Position numbers and translations under genes: made by a program
Notes under the pieces: model-generated
Seen by the model: only the letters and a program-made list of their open reading frames with translations
Databases searched by the model: none
Told to the model about the DNA's origin: nothing
Part shown: piece by piece, positions 34,965 to 46,660 of the stretch
Layout of the letters: every line of letters begins with the position of its first letter
Numbering within the stretch: the first letter of the stretch is position 1
NCBI RefSeq assembly: GCF_947507565.1
Contig: NC_089194.1
Span: forward strand, 558,001-622,000
DNA length: 64,000 bases
From: Oscarella lobularis
Lineage: Eukaryota; Porifera; Homoscleromorpha; Homosclerophorida; Oscarellidae
Direction: 5' to 3'

Positions 34965-37782
34965 TTAGCACCACGGCTGGCTGACAAGATCCACGCGCGA
35001 CTCCCCGTGCATCTTACCTTTAACCATTCTCTTCGCCGGGCACCTTCTGTAATCGTCGTCGTTTCTCTGAAGAGTTTCAAGCCTGAATAGGCATTCCCAA
35101 GCTGAAGGCCTCTTAGAATAGTTCAGATCGACCATTCCTAGACAAAGGCGCTTCATGAGAAAATGACGAACACTCGTTCCTTGAGCCATTCTCTTTGTTG
35201 CAGCTTGTTGCTCTCCCGTCATCAGTTCAATGAACATCACGCCGAGACTATACAGATGTCAGCCGTCTTAGTATTGTGCTCACCCGCATGAAGTCTTTTC
35301 GGGGCGACGTACTCAGGACTCATTGGCCCTGCAGATAGACTGGACGCGTCGGCAAAGCGAACTGCGCCTAAATCGCAAATTTTTGCTTCCATTAAAGACG
35401 TCAAGCCGACATTCGTCGATCGAATGTCTCCGTGAAGAATATCGAGACTATGGAGATAGAAGACTCCAGATGAGCAACCAACAGAAACGTCGACTTGCTC
35501 TCTAAGAGAGAGACGTCCATCAACAGCGACAATGACATCATAGAGAGATGCTTCGAGAAGCTCCGTGACTATTCTCAGTGGGACGTCGTCTTGTGTAATG
35601 GCGCCTAGCAAACATACGACGTTGGGATGATGAATTTGGCTACAGATAGAGATTTCCTGTTCCAATCGGCGCAGATAAACGTCGACTCGAAGGAAATCGT
35701 AGAATGTTTTGACCGCTACATTGCAGCCCCGCCATCGACCAATACGAACATCTAGCGTTAGATATAAGGATTTTCTTCATTAGGATTTTCTTCATTAGGT
35801 TGTAGTCCGTACTTTACCGCCATATGATCCCCCGCCAAGCTTGACGTCACCTATTTCGATGTCTGTAGAGGAAATTCGCCACGCGTCTTTGTATTTTCTC
35901 GACTTTCTTTGCTCTTCTTCCGCAACGAGTCTTGCTTCGTTGCGTTCCTGCTGTAATTGAATGCAACGTTCCGTCATCCTCTCTAAAATTAAAAATTAAC
36001 AGTTACCTCCAATTCATGCTGTACATTGGCTTAACTCTACCAAGATCAACTTCTGTTTGAGCTTTGTCGGAAGCAATTGCATTTTTCTCTTGTTCTATAG
36101 CTATTACTTTTGAGCGCGCGGCGTCTCTCTCTTCTCTTGCCGCATCAAATTGACAATGAAGTTCACCAGTGAGCTAGTTGAATACCTCAATTAGGTAGCT
36201 ACTTACAGCTTCCTCTAGTACCTGTTGGGAAGCGTGGAGATCTCTTGTAAGAATTGCATTTGACTTCCTCCCAATTTCAGCATTTTCAGGTCGAGTTTGC
36301 AGCCCACAGAAAGGCTGGTAAACAGAAAGCCATGTTCTAATTAAGGAATCTTCTCGTTATTACCGGTAATTTCACACAAGTTCCGACACGTCTAAACTCT
36401 CTCCTTCAAAGAAAGAAGCGATTTTGTTTACTCCGGTCTATTGACATAAAATGTTTTGGGGCTAACAAACTGGTACGGTATTCTATAATGAAGATTGCAC
36501 TGACTTTAAAAGAAGAAGGAACATTTTCTGCAAGAGTCCTCTTTTCACCCTATGGAATAGGTTTCACAAAGGTCTGTATTCCTTTTACTTCCCCCTTTCT
36601 TAAAGCCTGTTTCACAATGACGAGGCTGGGCGAACGTAGCGTCAGCACTCAATGCTTTTACTTTGTAAAAACGGCCTAGAGAAGCATTGTGACTTCAACA
36701 ACCCTGACTTTACGCTAGCCGACATCTGTGAACTAGGCTTTAGTTTTCTAATAAGCCTCAAATGACACACCTCTTGTTTTGTTTTAGTCACCTTGGCTCT
36801 TTTATCCGTAGACCGCCCAGCCTACAACAGCTTGTTCAAATACAACCAATGCAAAAAATACCTTGTCCACTTTCCTCTTTCTCGCGAAAAATTGTTATTA
36901 GCTTTGCCTTCAAGGTAGAGCGATTTCTAGAGTTAGCAATTTCAATGGCTCCTCTTTTGTTCTACATTAGTCAAAATTGGAGCAAATTTATATATATACT
37001 GCAAAGCAGTATCTCACTACGTCTCTTGCATAAATGTTGCATCCTTTCCCAATTAGAAAATTCATTATTTGCTCATTACCCCGGTTAATGGCTTCTAGAA
37101 ACGGCGTTCTTTCCCACTACAAAGACGTTTATACGCTTTTAATATTTGCAAACTATATCTGCACGTTATTGACAGCTTCAATGTCTGCTCCAACTGACAG
37201 CAAATATTCTGCAATCTCAATTTCATTTTTCCAACATGCATGTTGAAGGGCATTATTGTTGACATGTAATCCCAATTGAACGAGCCGTTTTACAATGGCC
37301 AAACGGCTATGACAGCTCGCATCAGTCAATGCGTCTCCAAACTACAGGAAACGAATGCGTAACCTACGTCTATTCCTCTTTGGCAGCTGTGCTTACGAGG
37401 CTTTAAGCATGGATGTCGCAACTATTCTCAATGAAAACTTCCATCAACTCTTTGTTTCCTTTTTCAAGAAATGGGGTTCTTCCACCCTATTATTCGATAT
37501 GTTAAAATATTTTTGTTATGATAGGTTATGTCTATATTAATTGCTAGTACTTTATCACGAGCTTCTAACTCTGCTCCTGCCAAAATTAAATACTTTGCCA
37601 TTTCAGCGTCACGTGCTAAATGAAGGCAATTTTTTTCCAACTGTGATGCCACGAAGAAAAATAATAATCGTATTTAGCTTCTAACTAGACGCCACTAAGA
37701 CGCTCCCACCTCATTTGTCGCTGTTTTCCACTTATCCGGATAACGTTGAACGTACAACGATACTGTTTCTTTGTCTTCCTTC
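34965..37782 (-). pseudogene. Ankyrin / coiled-coil / TKL-like protein kinase, copy 1 (frameshifted, 5' end in gap)
   Basis: The 5' part (37.8-36.3 kb) encodes ankyrin repeats (NCLHLARDAEMAKYLILAGA). It begins with DKETVSLYVQRYPDKWKTAT at the edge of the N gap. A coiled coil follows at 36.3-35.95 kb. The kinase starts with the Gly loop LGGGSYGG, then the VAIK-like Lys in NVAVKTFYDF, HPNVVCLLGAI, the catalytic loop LHGDIRSTNV (HRD changed to HGD, Asp and Asn kept), DLGAVRF for DFG, and YVAPKRL for APE. Compared with copy 2, two extra bases (about 35253-35254) break the frame between HNTKTADI and YSLGVMFIELMTGEQ. It is therefore probably inactive, or the assembly is wrong there. The family would phosphorylate Ser/Thr/Tyr in the cytoplasm. 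Confidence 0.65.
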
Positions 37783-37982
37783 NNNNNNNNNNNNNNNNNN
37801 NNNNNNNNNNNNNNNNNNNNNNNNNNNNNNNNNNNNNNNNNNNNNNNNNNNNNNNNNNNNNNNNNNNNNNNNNNNNNNNNNNNNNNNNNNNNNNNNNNNN
37901 NNNNNNNNNNNNNNNNNNNNNNNNNNNNNNNNNNNNNNNNNNNNNNNNNNNNNNNNNNNNNNNNNNNNNNNNNNNNNNNNNN
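37783..37982. other. Assembly gap of 200 N
   Basis: Exactly 200 N follow, a conventional scaffold-gap size, so the true length is unknown. By comparison with copy 2, the first exon and the start codon of kinase copy 1 should be in or beyond this gap. Confidence 0.95.
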
Positions 37983-39382
37983 TTCTAAGAATTTTAGTTT
38001 GAGTGCTCCTATATAAAGATCAAATTTTAGATTCTTGGTATCACACTCTGGCTGTGATACCTTCATGAAACTCGATTTTGCTAAAAATGTACTTGCTCTA
38101 CTTAGGGAAGAGCACTCCAGAGACAGATACTGTAAAAAGGCGTACTTTTACTGAATGTTTCTGACGTTGCCATTAATATCAGCACGGCAAATGAATTTGG
38201 CGTAAAGTACTGTATGCGACAGATTTTTTCAATAAAACGAAGTTTTAGGGTGACTTTTTCTTCGCACCGCTTGCTTCTGTACCAGTTTGGGTATTTTCGT
38301 TGCTATTTTTAGTTTTATTGCTACTAAAGCAAACCCGAGAAATGCATTTTGCGGCAGTAAACCGCCCAATTGCTTAGCAAAATTACTCGTTTTAAATCAT
38401 CTTTTGAAATTCGTCTCAAATACCTTACAGAAAATTCAGAGTAGTGTTTTAGAAACGGATTTGGCCTTTGCAAACGGAATAACTGGTGTCCGAAAACCGA
38501 GGTGCGATGTCGGTACGTTCGTCGATTTTTAGCAGGCGATAGACTTGACCATTTAGCTAAAGCTTTACTGCGTTCGAAAGCCCTATAATAGAGAATTCTG
38601 TGAAAAATAATTCTTGGCGAAATATTAAAATTTGAATGAGCTACGCCTACGTGTCCGAAAGCGATACCGTTGTCCGAAAGCGGAGGTTTTGACCTGCGCG
38701 CGCTAATCTTCTTATAAAATCACGAGGGTTTGGTCTATTGATTCGCGCTCAAGCACATCTTCCTGGCAGGGATTGGGCTTTAAAATGCGCCATAGGAAGC
38801 CAGAATCGGTTGGCTAGATTTGCTGTGCGAGCGTCCGAAATCGCAGAATGTCCGAAAGCCGAGGTCCTACTCTACTTGAGCTTCTTCGTGAGCAGAAAGA
38901 TATCTCAGTTGTCTTCTTCTATTGAGCAAGAACTTTTCGTCGCGGTTGAGAGAAATATCGAAGTGCTCCGAGGAAGAATTTGCCTCTAAAGACGTTTGTT
39001 TTCCTTTACCACTACTGATACTAGGAAAGTTTCCTCAGTCAAACGTGGAATACCCTAAGAAAACGTTTTCCCTGACGTCTTTGTCAGAGATGCCCCAGTT
39101 GAGCCTAGCTGCAGTTGTTCAATTTGCCAATAAATGCTTGAAAGTCCTTGAGCAGTAACATTGATGATTGAATTGAAATCGAAAATCTGCCTTCGTCTGT
39201 CTGCTTTTGTGGTACGTGCGTACTATTAGGGTCTGTTGCTTTTGTCCCCTTTGCTTGCTCATGCAGTGATTCATGATTAGTTTCAATGTTATTTTTTTCT
39301 TTTTTCTTGATGTCTGCAAATCGAAAGCTCTTCGATGTATGTGTGGCGGGCAGGTCGTTCCCTCGCGCGGCTGTGTGTGATA
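37983..39382. other. Gene-poor stretch with repeated GTCCGAAA words
   Basis: No frame with family features was found. The word TGTCCGAAA or CGTCCGAAA, often followed by GC(G)GAGG, recurs at about 38,487, 38,651, 38,669, 38,831 and 38,849. These look like remnants of a short tandem or interspersed unit. Confidence 0.4.
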
Positions 39383-40815
39383 GAGTCCCGTATCAATAGT
39401 CGGACAACATCAAATCCCGGACAGCTTCACGCGTTCCCTGCTTGACAGGGCCAACCGCGCGTCAGGTATTTTGGAAGCTTAGGTGATTAGCATCTCTGGC
39501 ACACAGCAGTTGCGGAGCGATCAAGTCGCACATAAGAGCAAGAGAGGTTTGTTTGTTTTTTTTCGGGTAATCTAATCTCGGACGGATATCATCATGTCCG
39601 GACAACGCGATTTTCTCGTCAACCGTACATTTTGAGAACAACAGCTGCATATCGATCGAAAGCTCTATCGTTCCTCTATCTAATTCCGTTTAGAGTACGC
39701 CGGTCCGACCTGTGGTTGCTGAGAAAATCGAGTTTGAAAAGAGGCACGTCTGTATCAAAGTCGGACACCCTTTTTTCTTCTAAACCGGATTCTCTTCTGC
39801 AAGCGCATGTAAGTGGAATTATATGAAGATACTAACGGCCGTATTAAAATAAAACAAGCAAAACTGGCTAAAATTATAGACTTTTTCACGGAAATCGTAC
39901 TTGCAACCGTCGTTACTGAGCTTCTAACTCACTTTCGTAGATCGCATAGCATCGATTAAGACTCTTCGCAGTTTTTAACAAGGATTTCTTGTCGCTTAGA
40001 CACATTTTTGCAGGTTTTCTCATTTTCCAAAATTAAAATTGAAAATTGAAAAAAATGGCACAAGCAAGCAGAAAATCTTGTTAATTAAGGCTCTTCGCAG
40101 TTTTAACAAGGATTTCTGGCCGCTTAGACACATTTTAGCGGGTTTTCTCATTTTCAAAAACTGAAATTGAAAATTGAAAAAAACGCTAAAAATGTCACAA
40201 GCAAGCAGAAAATATTGTTAAGAACACCCGTAGAGCTCGGATTGGTGCCTCGCGATGGAAGAAACTAAGTTGGTTAGTCGAACGAGAGTACTTTTGCTCA
40301 ATTTTTGCACAAAAACTACTCTAATGCGGCTACTTTTGCGTGTTTATTCTTACTTTAGACGTTGGTTTTCTCAACGTGTTTGGCATACATGCGCTTGTTG
40401 AAGAGAATCCGGTTTAGAAGAAAAAAGGGTGTCCGACTTTTGATACAGAAGTGCCTTTTTTCAAACTCAAATTTCTCAGCAACCGCAGGTCGGATCAGCA
40501 TACTCTAAACGGCATTAGATAGAGGAACGATAGAGCTTTCGATCGATATGCGGCTGTTGTTCTCAAAGTGTACGGTTGACGAGAAAATCGCGTTGTCCGG
40601 ATATGATGACATCCGTCCGAGATTAGATTACCCGAAAAAAAAAAAAAAAACCTCTCTTGCTCTTATGTGCGACTTGATCGCTCCGCAACTGCTGTGTGCC
40701 AGAGATTCTAATCACCTAAGCTTCCAAAATAACTGACGCGTGGTTGGCCCTGTCAAGCAGGGAACGCGTGAAGCTGTCCGGGATTTGATGTTGTCCGACT
40801 ATTGATACGGGACTC
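39383..40815. mobile_element. TA-flanked non-autonomous DNA transposon with 428-bp terminal inverted repeats
   Basis: The left end reads TA-GAGTCCCGTATCAATAGTCG and the right end is its reverse complement, ending GGGACTC-TA. The arms (39383-39810 and 40387-40815) match over their whole length, which is why the same open frame (VDEKIALSG...DDIRPRLDYP) shows up on opposite strands in both. The TA on each side fits target-site duplication by the Tc1/mariner superfamily. The centre (39,811-40,386) has no transposase. It is a foldback-type or MITE-like element moved in trans. Confidence 0.75.
39956..40219 (+). repeat. Two tandem copies of a ~130-bp unit inside the transposon
   Basis: Each unit contains CTCTTCGCAGTTTT, AACAAGGATTTCT, CGCTTAGACACATTTT, GGTTTTCTCATTTTC and ACAAGCAAGCAGAAAAT. 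The second starts near 40,089. They occupy the loop between the long inverted repeats. Confidence 0.75.
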
Positions 40816-40834
40816 TACGGGAGATCTATCTGTC

Positions 40835-41025
40835 CATATTTGTCTCTTCGAGCAGTTGATGAACTCGTTCGTCGTCCCAGCGTGAAGAAACTCGCATTTA
40901 GCCTGCCGAGAACACCAACGATCGCCGCGATGTGAGCGAATTCGGACGAGATTAGGACGGATGGTAATAACCCGGATAATAGTCGTGAAAGTGAAGAATT
41001 CACTGGCTTTCCATTGCTCTTACAA
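40835..41025 (+). repeat. Interspersed repeat, copy D (fragment)
   Basis: The blocks ACGATCGCCGCGATGTGAGC, GAATTCGGACGAGATTAGG and TAACCCGGATAATA follow the order seen in copies A, B, C and E. The fragment directly adjoins the right end of the TA-flanked transposon. Confidence 0.55.
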
Positions 41026-41930
41026 CATCGTAGACGAGCCTATCTTAACTTGAAGTCTAGAAACGTTCGGCGAAAGTAGAAAAACACCACTTTTGACGAT
41101 CTTTCTTCGAAAACGAAACTGGCGTGACAAAGACCATGGTTTTGGCGCACGATGTAGCATCTCTCTAGTGCTGTACAGTACTTTAGAGGCTTTAATGAGG
41201 TACAGAGCGAACAAGTGCTAGATAGTCGACGATCATTATTCCTGAAAAGATGAGACGGGAATTTGCCCACAAATTCGATCGTTTGGCGGTGAGCTAAGCG
41301 ATGTTAAAATCAACTAGCAACTCGGTGCTTATGGGGAAAAAATAGGACGTCGGCTTGACGCAAAGTATCATCGCATGATCGATATACCGAACAAGCAGCT
41401 TGCGTTTATTCTGATCATCGGATGTTTACATTGCAAGAAGCCCTAATGACAGTAGGCGGAAGCAATGTGAGTATAGAAAAGCAAGCAGTAGCAAAGCAAG
41501 CTCTTGCTATAGCAAAGTGCCAAGCAAAAAATGAGCCTGCAGAGGAGTCTTTTCTGAGCACTCAATGCAGCTAGCGTCTTTCTATAGGCGTTCCGAGACC
41601 TAATCGGACTATCGCAGGCTTCTACTGTGCATATCTTCTGATCGACTTGTTCGAAGCCTCTGAAGGTTGCATGCGCTACTGGCATAGCCACGGCACATTT
41701 GCCATGTGAAGTTCTCGCATAGTGTACACGATCGCCGAGTGTATGCAAGCGTTATATATATATATATATAGGCCACCGCCCGACTCGGGATAAGTCTTGG
41801 GCCAGCAGAAACGCAAAGTTACATTGCCCCAACGGCAATGAACGTGGCCTTCATTCCCGCCACCTTATTATCAAACTACTTCTAGATAGACAAATCAGAA
41901 GTTCACAACAGACGTAAAAGACCTAAAAAA
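41026..41930. other. Intergenic region with a (TA)n microsatellite
   Basis: No gene was recognised. A (TA) run of about 22 bp lies at 41,749-41,770. A 101-codon open frame on the minus strand has no recognisable features. Confidence 0.5.
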
Positions 41931-41933
41931 CAA

Positions 41934-41939
41934 TTTATT
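41934..41939 (-). terminator. AATAAA signal after the sulfotransferase C-terminal exon
   Basis: On the minus strand AATAAA lies about 80 bp after the stop at 42018, a normal distance for 3' end formation. Confidence 0.55.
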
Positions 41940-42017
41940 GCGCTAAACGCTGTTCTCCTAGAGGAACATGCAATTAGTCTTGACGTTTATATGCAGGAAG
42001 CTCTTTGGCTGGAGGCT

Positions 42018-42839
42018 TTATTCGTCCCAATGCGATATCTTTTTCAAGAAGGCCCTTTCTTTCTCGTTCTTTAGATACTTTTCAAGCTTTTCTTGGTACA
42101 GCTGAACTTCTTCCTCGAACTTGTACTCGGCTTGAACGCGTTTCCAAAATGTCACATTGAAGTGATGATAGATTTTCATGTCGGCGTGGCCCAACCTCAC
42201 TATCGTCTCTCTCTGCTTTATGTCTAAGGATTCGCCGGTATGATGTGCCGTGTATTTATCGGTAGCAGATTTTGACGCCGCCAAATCGGAATGAGAATTT
42301 TGTGGAATTGCAATGACGTCGTCTAGTTCCCACCCCATTGTACGTTTCAATAGCACCATCGACTCTGGCATATACTCCATTATGAATACAACTGAAAATG
42401 ATTCTTCTATTTCAATTATTTTACTTTTGATGTCTTCGTCCTTGTAGGGCGGATCGACGCCTAAATCGAATGCCATGCCATTGAATCTGCCAAATTGGTC
42501 AATAGAACGACTGATCTCGTTTTTGTACTTGTCAATATTGGATACAAACTGACCGACGGATTCTTCTTTTACAATGCTTCTATAATCGTCGAGAAAGTAA
42601 AACGCAGACACAAATCGAGTTATTGGATCGCGAAGGATAGTGACGTAGACTGGCTTATTCAAGAGTTCATCCAGAACGCTTTTATTGAATCGGCAGTGGT
42701 CGAAAAGAGCGTCGTACTCGCCAACTTTGTGCGTTTGACGATACATGCGACTATTATTCAACTCCAAGTGGCGGGGGTAGCCAAGGTTGACTTTGACTCG
42801 GGGTTCGACCATTCGCAACCCGTGATTAAAGTGAAAAAT
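42018..42839 (-). CDS. Galactose-3-O-sulfotransferase family, C-terminal portion
   Basis: The frame contains FNHGLRMVEPRVKVNLGYP, then VTILRDPITRFVSAFYFLDD, which is the 3'-phosphosulfate-binding motif (RDP..RF.S) of the GAL3ST family, and FNGMAFDLG, as in Gal-3-O-sulfotransferases. These Golgi enzymes move sulfate from PAPS to the 3-OH of galactose on glycolipids and glycans. The N-terminal membrane anchor and the 5'-PSB motif are missing on this strand. They are found instead at 43445-43701 on the opposite strand. No AG acceptor is visible at the left end of the homology, so the exon seems cut by a rearrangement. The C-terminal end is rich in Glu and Lys and looks complete. Confidence 0.75.
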   Translation of the reverse strand: MFHFNHGLRMVEPRVKVNLGYPRHLELNNSRMYRQTHKVGEYDALFDHCRFNKSVLDELLNKPVYVTILRDPITRFVSAFYFLDDYRSIVKEESVGQFVSNIDKYKNEISRSIDQFGRFNGMAFDLGVDPPYKDEDIKSKIIEIEESFSVVFIMEYMPESMVLLKRTMGWELDDVIAIPQNSHSDLAASKSATDKYTAHHTGESLDIKQRETIVRLGHADMKIYHHFNVTFWKRVQAEYKFEEEVQLYQEKLEKYLKNEKERAFLKKISHWDE

Positions 42840-43444
42840 AAATAATTAAAATGAACGAGAATCCCACAGATTTGAGCGACGCGTAGCATACATTTTAATT
42901 AAGTAAGTGAAAAGGTAAAATAGAAAAAAATGGTATAATGACAAGCTTGTGAGCGACGCGCTGCAATGGGGAACTTGAACCCCCCCCTCCTCCCCCAAAA
43001 AGAAGAGATAATCAATGGCTTTTTACAAGTCTTATTACTGCGTTTTGATTCAAGCAAATGCGTACTACTGTTTTGTCGCTTTTTTGACTCAGAAAGTATG
43101 TGGACATTGGCAAAAAACTTCTTAAAAAATCAGGTTTTTGTAGTCGCTCAAAATACTGTCAAATATTTCCTATCGTGAAGACTGAAGAGTTTACAGCAGA
43201 ATGATAGGTAGGACAAAACCGCTCCGATGCCGCACTTAATTAATTATTTGGAAAGACTTTCCATTTTCTGGTTTTTAATTAGGGAAAGTTTTTTAACAGG
43301 CTAGTCCCACCCCTTATAGGCTCCATTCGTCGTTACTGACTCAGTTAGGGGTGTCAGTGTGGTGGCTTCACAAACATCCTGTCTCTGACAATCTGCGCAT
43401 CCTCAGCTTAATTAAATTCGTTAACGAAAGTCCCCTGTTGCGTC

Positions 43445-43701
43445 ATGAGTTCAGCGGTACGGCTGTTAGCTCTTTTGGTTGCTTTGTTACTCATCACCAT
43501 AGCAGTAAACTACAGCTTGTATTCTATCAAGACAGATGGGGTTTTGAACGCTGGCTCTTTGCGTGTCTCACAGAACCTCATGAAGAGGATGCCTACTTTT
43601 GTCGGTGAAACAGTACGGTCGTTTGATGCAAAACTACCCGATAAACCCGTCCGAAAGTACGCCTTTATAAAGACCCACAAGACGGGAAGTACGACCGTGT
43701 G
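43445..43701 (+). CDS. Galactose-3-O-sulfotransferase family, N-terminal exon
   Basis: The exon starts at an ATG (MSSAVRLLALLVALLLITIA), giving a short cytoplasmic tail and a type II membrane anchor. It then reads RKYAFIKTHKTGSTTV, the 5'-phosphosulfate-binding loop of this family, and ends at a strong donor GTATGT. The expected continuation (after TGSTT) is not found downstream on the plus strand. The matching C-terminal part lies 0.6 kb upstream on the minus strand, head to head. The two pieces together would make a normal enzyme, so an inversion or a mis-assembly is likely. They could also be halves of two paralogues. Confidence 0.7.
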
Positions 43702-44067
43702 GTATGTAATGAGGCTCTACGCATTTAACATTCTGCACGTGAGCGTGGTTTGTCAAAATATTTGGTGGGGCAAAAACATTTCTCCTCAATAGAGTTATCA
43801 AGTGGAGAGAGAAACGATGTGATGCGAAATGAGTGACGATTTTGAAGACAGTCGCTAACTATATACGGGCTAATCATCACGCAAGTACTCGAATCCTTCG
43901 ATAATTACTATCACCTTAGGATTGACGTGCACTGGCTCAGCGTCTATTTAATTAAACAAACAAGGTATGTATGGGCTTGCGTAACTTGCAATGGGTGACC
44001 GTGAGTGTGTAGGGTGAGTCAGCGGAGCTAATGCATGATTAGGAGAAGCCAATAGTAAGTGGGTAAA
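43702..44067. other. Sequence after the sulfotransferase first exon
   Basis: It begins as an intron by its GTATGT donor. No partner exon was seen. Nothing else is recognisable before the inverted repeat. Confidence 0.4.
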
Positions 44068-44697
44068 TGACCCTTCGAGATTTGAGATCTTTCCATTCCT
44101 CACGTGAGTCACGCTAGCTCTTCTCATTTGTCACTTCTTTTTGGCGGGGTGTTGCCCTCCGGGAATTTAGCTGAAGTGTTTCTTTGTCTCTGCTGTCTGC
44201 TCCCTCTCCTGAATCCTGATTCCCGAAGACCTAAGGCGCCGCACGCACATCTCTACGACTCGAACGATGCTGTAAGGCGCATGCACGCTGACATTTGCCA
44301 GCAAAATTGTAGACCATTGCGATTTCGTAAGCGTACGATTTATTTCTCGGTCAGCATTTCTCGTTGCCCATCAAATGACTGTCGCAGGGCGCATAGCCCG
44401 CATACCTAGAGCATCGTCGCTCGTCGAAGCAATGCGCAACGCGATCGTTTGGACTCTCCAGCGACATTTTTCGCCACGCGCACGGACGCAACGACGCGGC
44501 GCTCGTATAATCCGCTTGCATCTAAGCAATCCCTCGTCGCGTGCACCTGCCGTTTATTTCATTTCATTTCCCTTTTCTTTTTCTCTAGATCGGCGACGAA
44601 GAAGAGAAGTAGAATCGCACGTGGCGATGCCAGCGCGACGACCAGGTTTGCATATATCACCCCATTGGGGGCCCCACTGGTGTAGGCGTACACTTAG
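44068..44697 (+). repeat. Long inverted repeat, left arm
   Basis: The arm runs from GATTTGAGATCT-like sequence with CTCACGTGAG through CTAGCTCTTCTCATTTGTC to GGGGCCCCACTGGTGTAGGCG. Its reverse complement is found, with scattered changes, at 47,418-47,995. The open frames in both arms (SSSHLSLL.GGV..SG, NPDSRRP, ARIPRA.SLVE) are similar only because of the shared DNA. Confidence 0.7.
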
Positions 44698-44790
44698 GAA
44701 AGAATAGAGGACCGGCTAAAACATTATATTTTTTTTGTTGGAACTTATATGCCCTGTGTACAGCTTTTGCTTTAAAGTAACTAAAAAACC

Positions 44791-45150
44791 TCACGGGCAA
44801 GGAACCTTGTTTTTAGCAAACATTCTTTTTTGCCCCTCTTCGAGAAGAAAATCCATGTTTCCCTTGTCACATGAAAGGCCGTCCACAAATTTTGTTGTAT
44901 AAATTAAAATGTCAGAAATTCTGCTCTTGTAGAAAACACATTGATTATCAATTTGCTTTACGATTTGCCATGGCGAGGAATTTAAGCTAATATTTACTGA
45001 AAATACTTTTGAATTACAGGAGGTTAAATTTGTACTGAATCCGCCGTAAACGTACAAAGTATTGTTCTGATAATGATAATGAAAGATCGATTTCTTCGTT
45101 AGTCGAAGGTGAGTTCTAAATCGTCGTAAAGACATAGAAAGACGTTTCAC
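44791..45150 (-). CDS. Fragment with a kelch-like repeat
   Basis: The frame includes NNTLYVYGGFSTNLTSCNSK followed by VFSVNISLNSSPWQIV, the YVYGG...V..F.....W pattern of one kelch blade. The rest (SCDKGNMDFLLEEGQ) is not recognised. A complete propeller would need four to seven blades, so this is at most one exon of a gene or a remnant carried between the two inverted repeats. Initiation and splice sites could not be fixed. Confidence 0.3.
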   Translation of the reverse strand: MKRLSMSLRRFRTHLRLTKKSIFHYHYQNNTLYVYGGFSTNLTSCNSKVFSVNISLNSSPWQIVKQIDNQCVFYKSRISDILIYTTKFVDGLSCDKGNMDFLLEEGQKRMFAKNKVPCP

Positions 45151-46660
45151 TACCCAAACATGCAGCTAAAGCGCTCTGTCGTCAGGTACGTCTCTAAGGC
45201 TGTCAGAAGAACACCTAGGCTTACGTAAGTAATAATATTAGATCGAGATACAGGCGCTGTAGTCAAATGATGTTTTCTCTTATATTTTCGCGCGCTCGTC
45301 GAACGACCCGGACATCGAACACGTGATCAAAGCAGAAGAAGAACGTGGCGTGGACAAAGAAAACGGACGATTTAGGCACGGGGATATTGATCCATGATAA
45401 TTAAAAACGTATTATACGGCGTCGATAAAGCGCGAGGGCGTTCGGGTTCTCGTTTTTCGCGATGTAAAAGGCAATCCTTCCCTCTCGACGTCGCCGATCG
45501 CATTTGTCTCCTTTTTTGCAGTAATTTACGACTGCGGCGCGCTTTGCGATCGAGAAATCGCGCTTAAGTAGGAAGAAACAGGAACAGGTACGCAATTGGG
45601 GCCCCGAATCAATTAGCGTTTTTCTTTGCGGATTTTGACTCCCGCGATCCGTTTGACCGCGCGAGATTTTTATTCTTGCGTATTGGAGTCGATTTAGCGC
45701 GTTTAGTTAAATATCTGTGAGGTCGACATTTTTAGCAATCCCTGAACTATAGCACTCGGTTTTTGGTCAATTTGGTCACCTCTCCGATTCTCGATAGTTC
45801 CTTATCAAACAGTGGGAATGGGTTAGATGTTTGACTCTGTTGTACCGAATTGACCTCACGCCTTTATTTTTTTGCTCCGTCCTCCACAATGTTTCTACAG
45901 CTAGAGATCATAGATTTTGGTTAGAATGTGATTTTACTTTGATTTCAGTTCGCTTCTCGTTTCTGACGCGTCGATGAAACAAATGAAGAAAGAGGAAGAC
46001 GTAGACGAAGGCATCACCCTGGGGACTTAGGTTAAAGTCTCCCTCCTTGCGCCACCCTCCCTGGAGGTTAATTCGCCGACCACCTGTGGACTTGGGAGTA
46101 AAGTCCTCTGTGGGTCCGCTTGGCCAGGAGGTCAAGCGACGGAGGGTAAGACGACGGACGAAAAGACGACGGCATTTTTTGTCATTTTTATTACATCCGG
46201 GATATTTTATATAAATATTTTGCCGCAAATTTTCCCTACTTTCGCGTATGTGGCCGCGTGGTTATAGCGGACGACACGCGCGCGCGTTCACGCAGCGGAT
46301 TGAAGCAACCGCGTAGGACGCGCGCAGCGTTAAAGAACACACACGCGCGCGTTTATGCAGTCTTTCGCCACGCGAGTGGAGCGACGTCAACGCTCGCGCA
46401 CTACAAGAAAAGGCACGCGCCCTCGTGGCGAAAAATTAGCATGCTCCACGTACTAAAAAACATGCTTAAAAAGTACACTCTTCTTAATCTTGAGATATTT
46501 CTTCCTTTAACCGTAATTAACCTGCAAATATAGTATCAGTAAATTTAAATAATACAGTAACTAAAACGCTTATTATTCCAAACATATGTTCCAGCTGAAA
46601 TCGAATTCTTTTCCTAATAACATTAGAATCAATCATAACCTAAACAGAGAAATAGATCAA
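45151..46660. other. Gene-poor interior between the inverted repeats
   Basis: No gene was recognised. A CG-rich patch with alternating CGCGCG words lies at about 46,270-46,440. Short open frames here have no family features. Confidence 0.4.

Noticed and set aside
37695..38066. Open frames running through the N gap
   Set aside because: They consist mainly of unknown residues; only the DKETVSLYVQRYPDKW part has support, as the first ankyrin-side exon of kinase copy 1.
39462..40736. Two nearly identical 62-codon frames on opposite strands as a duplicated gene
   Set aside because: They lie in the two arms of the long terminal inverted repeats; their identity is explained by the arms.
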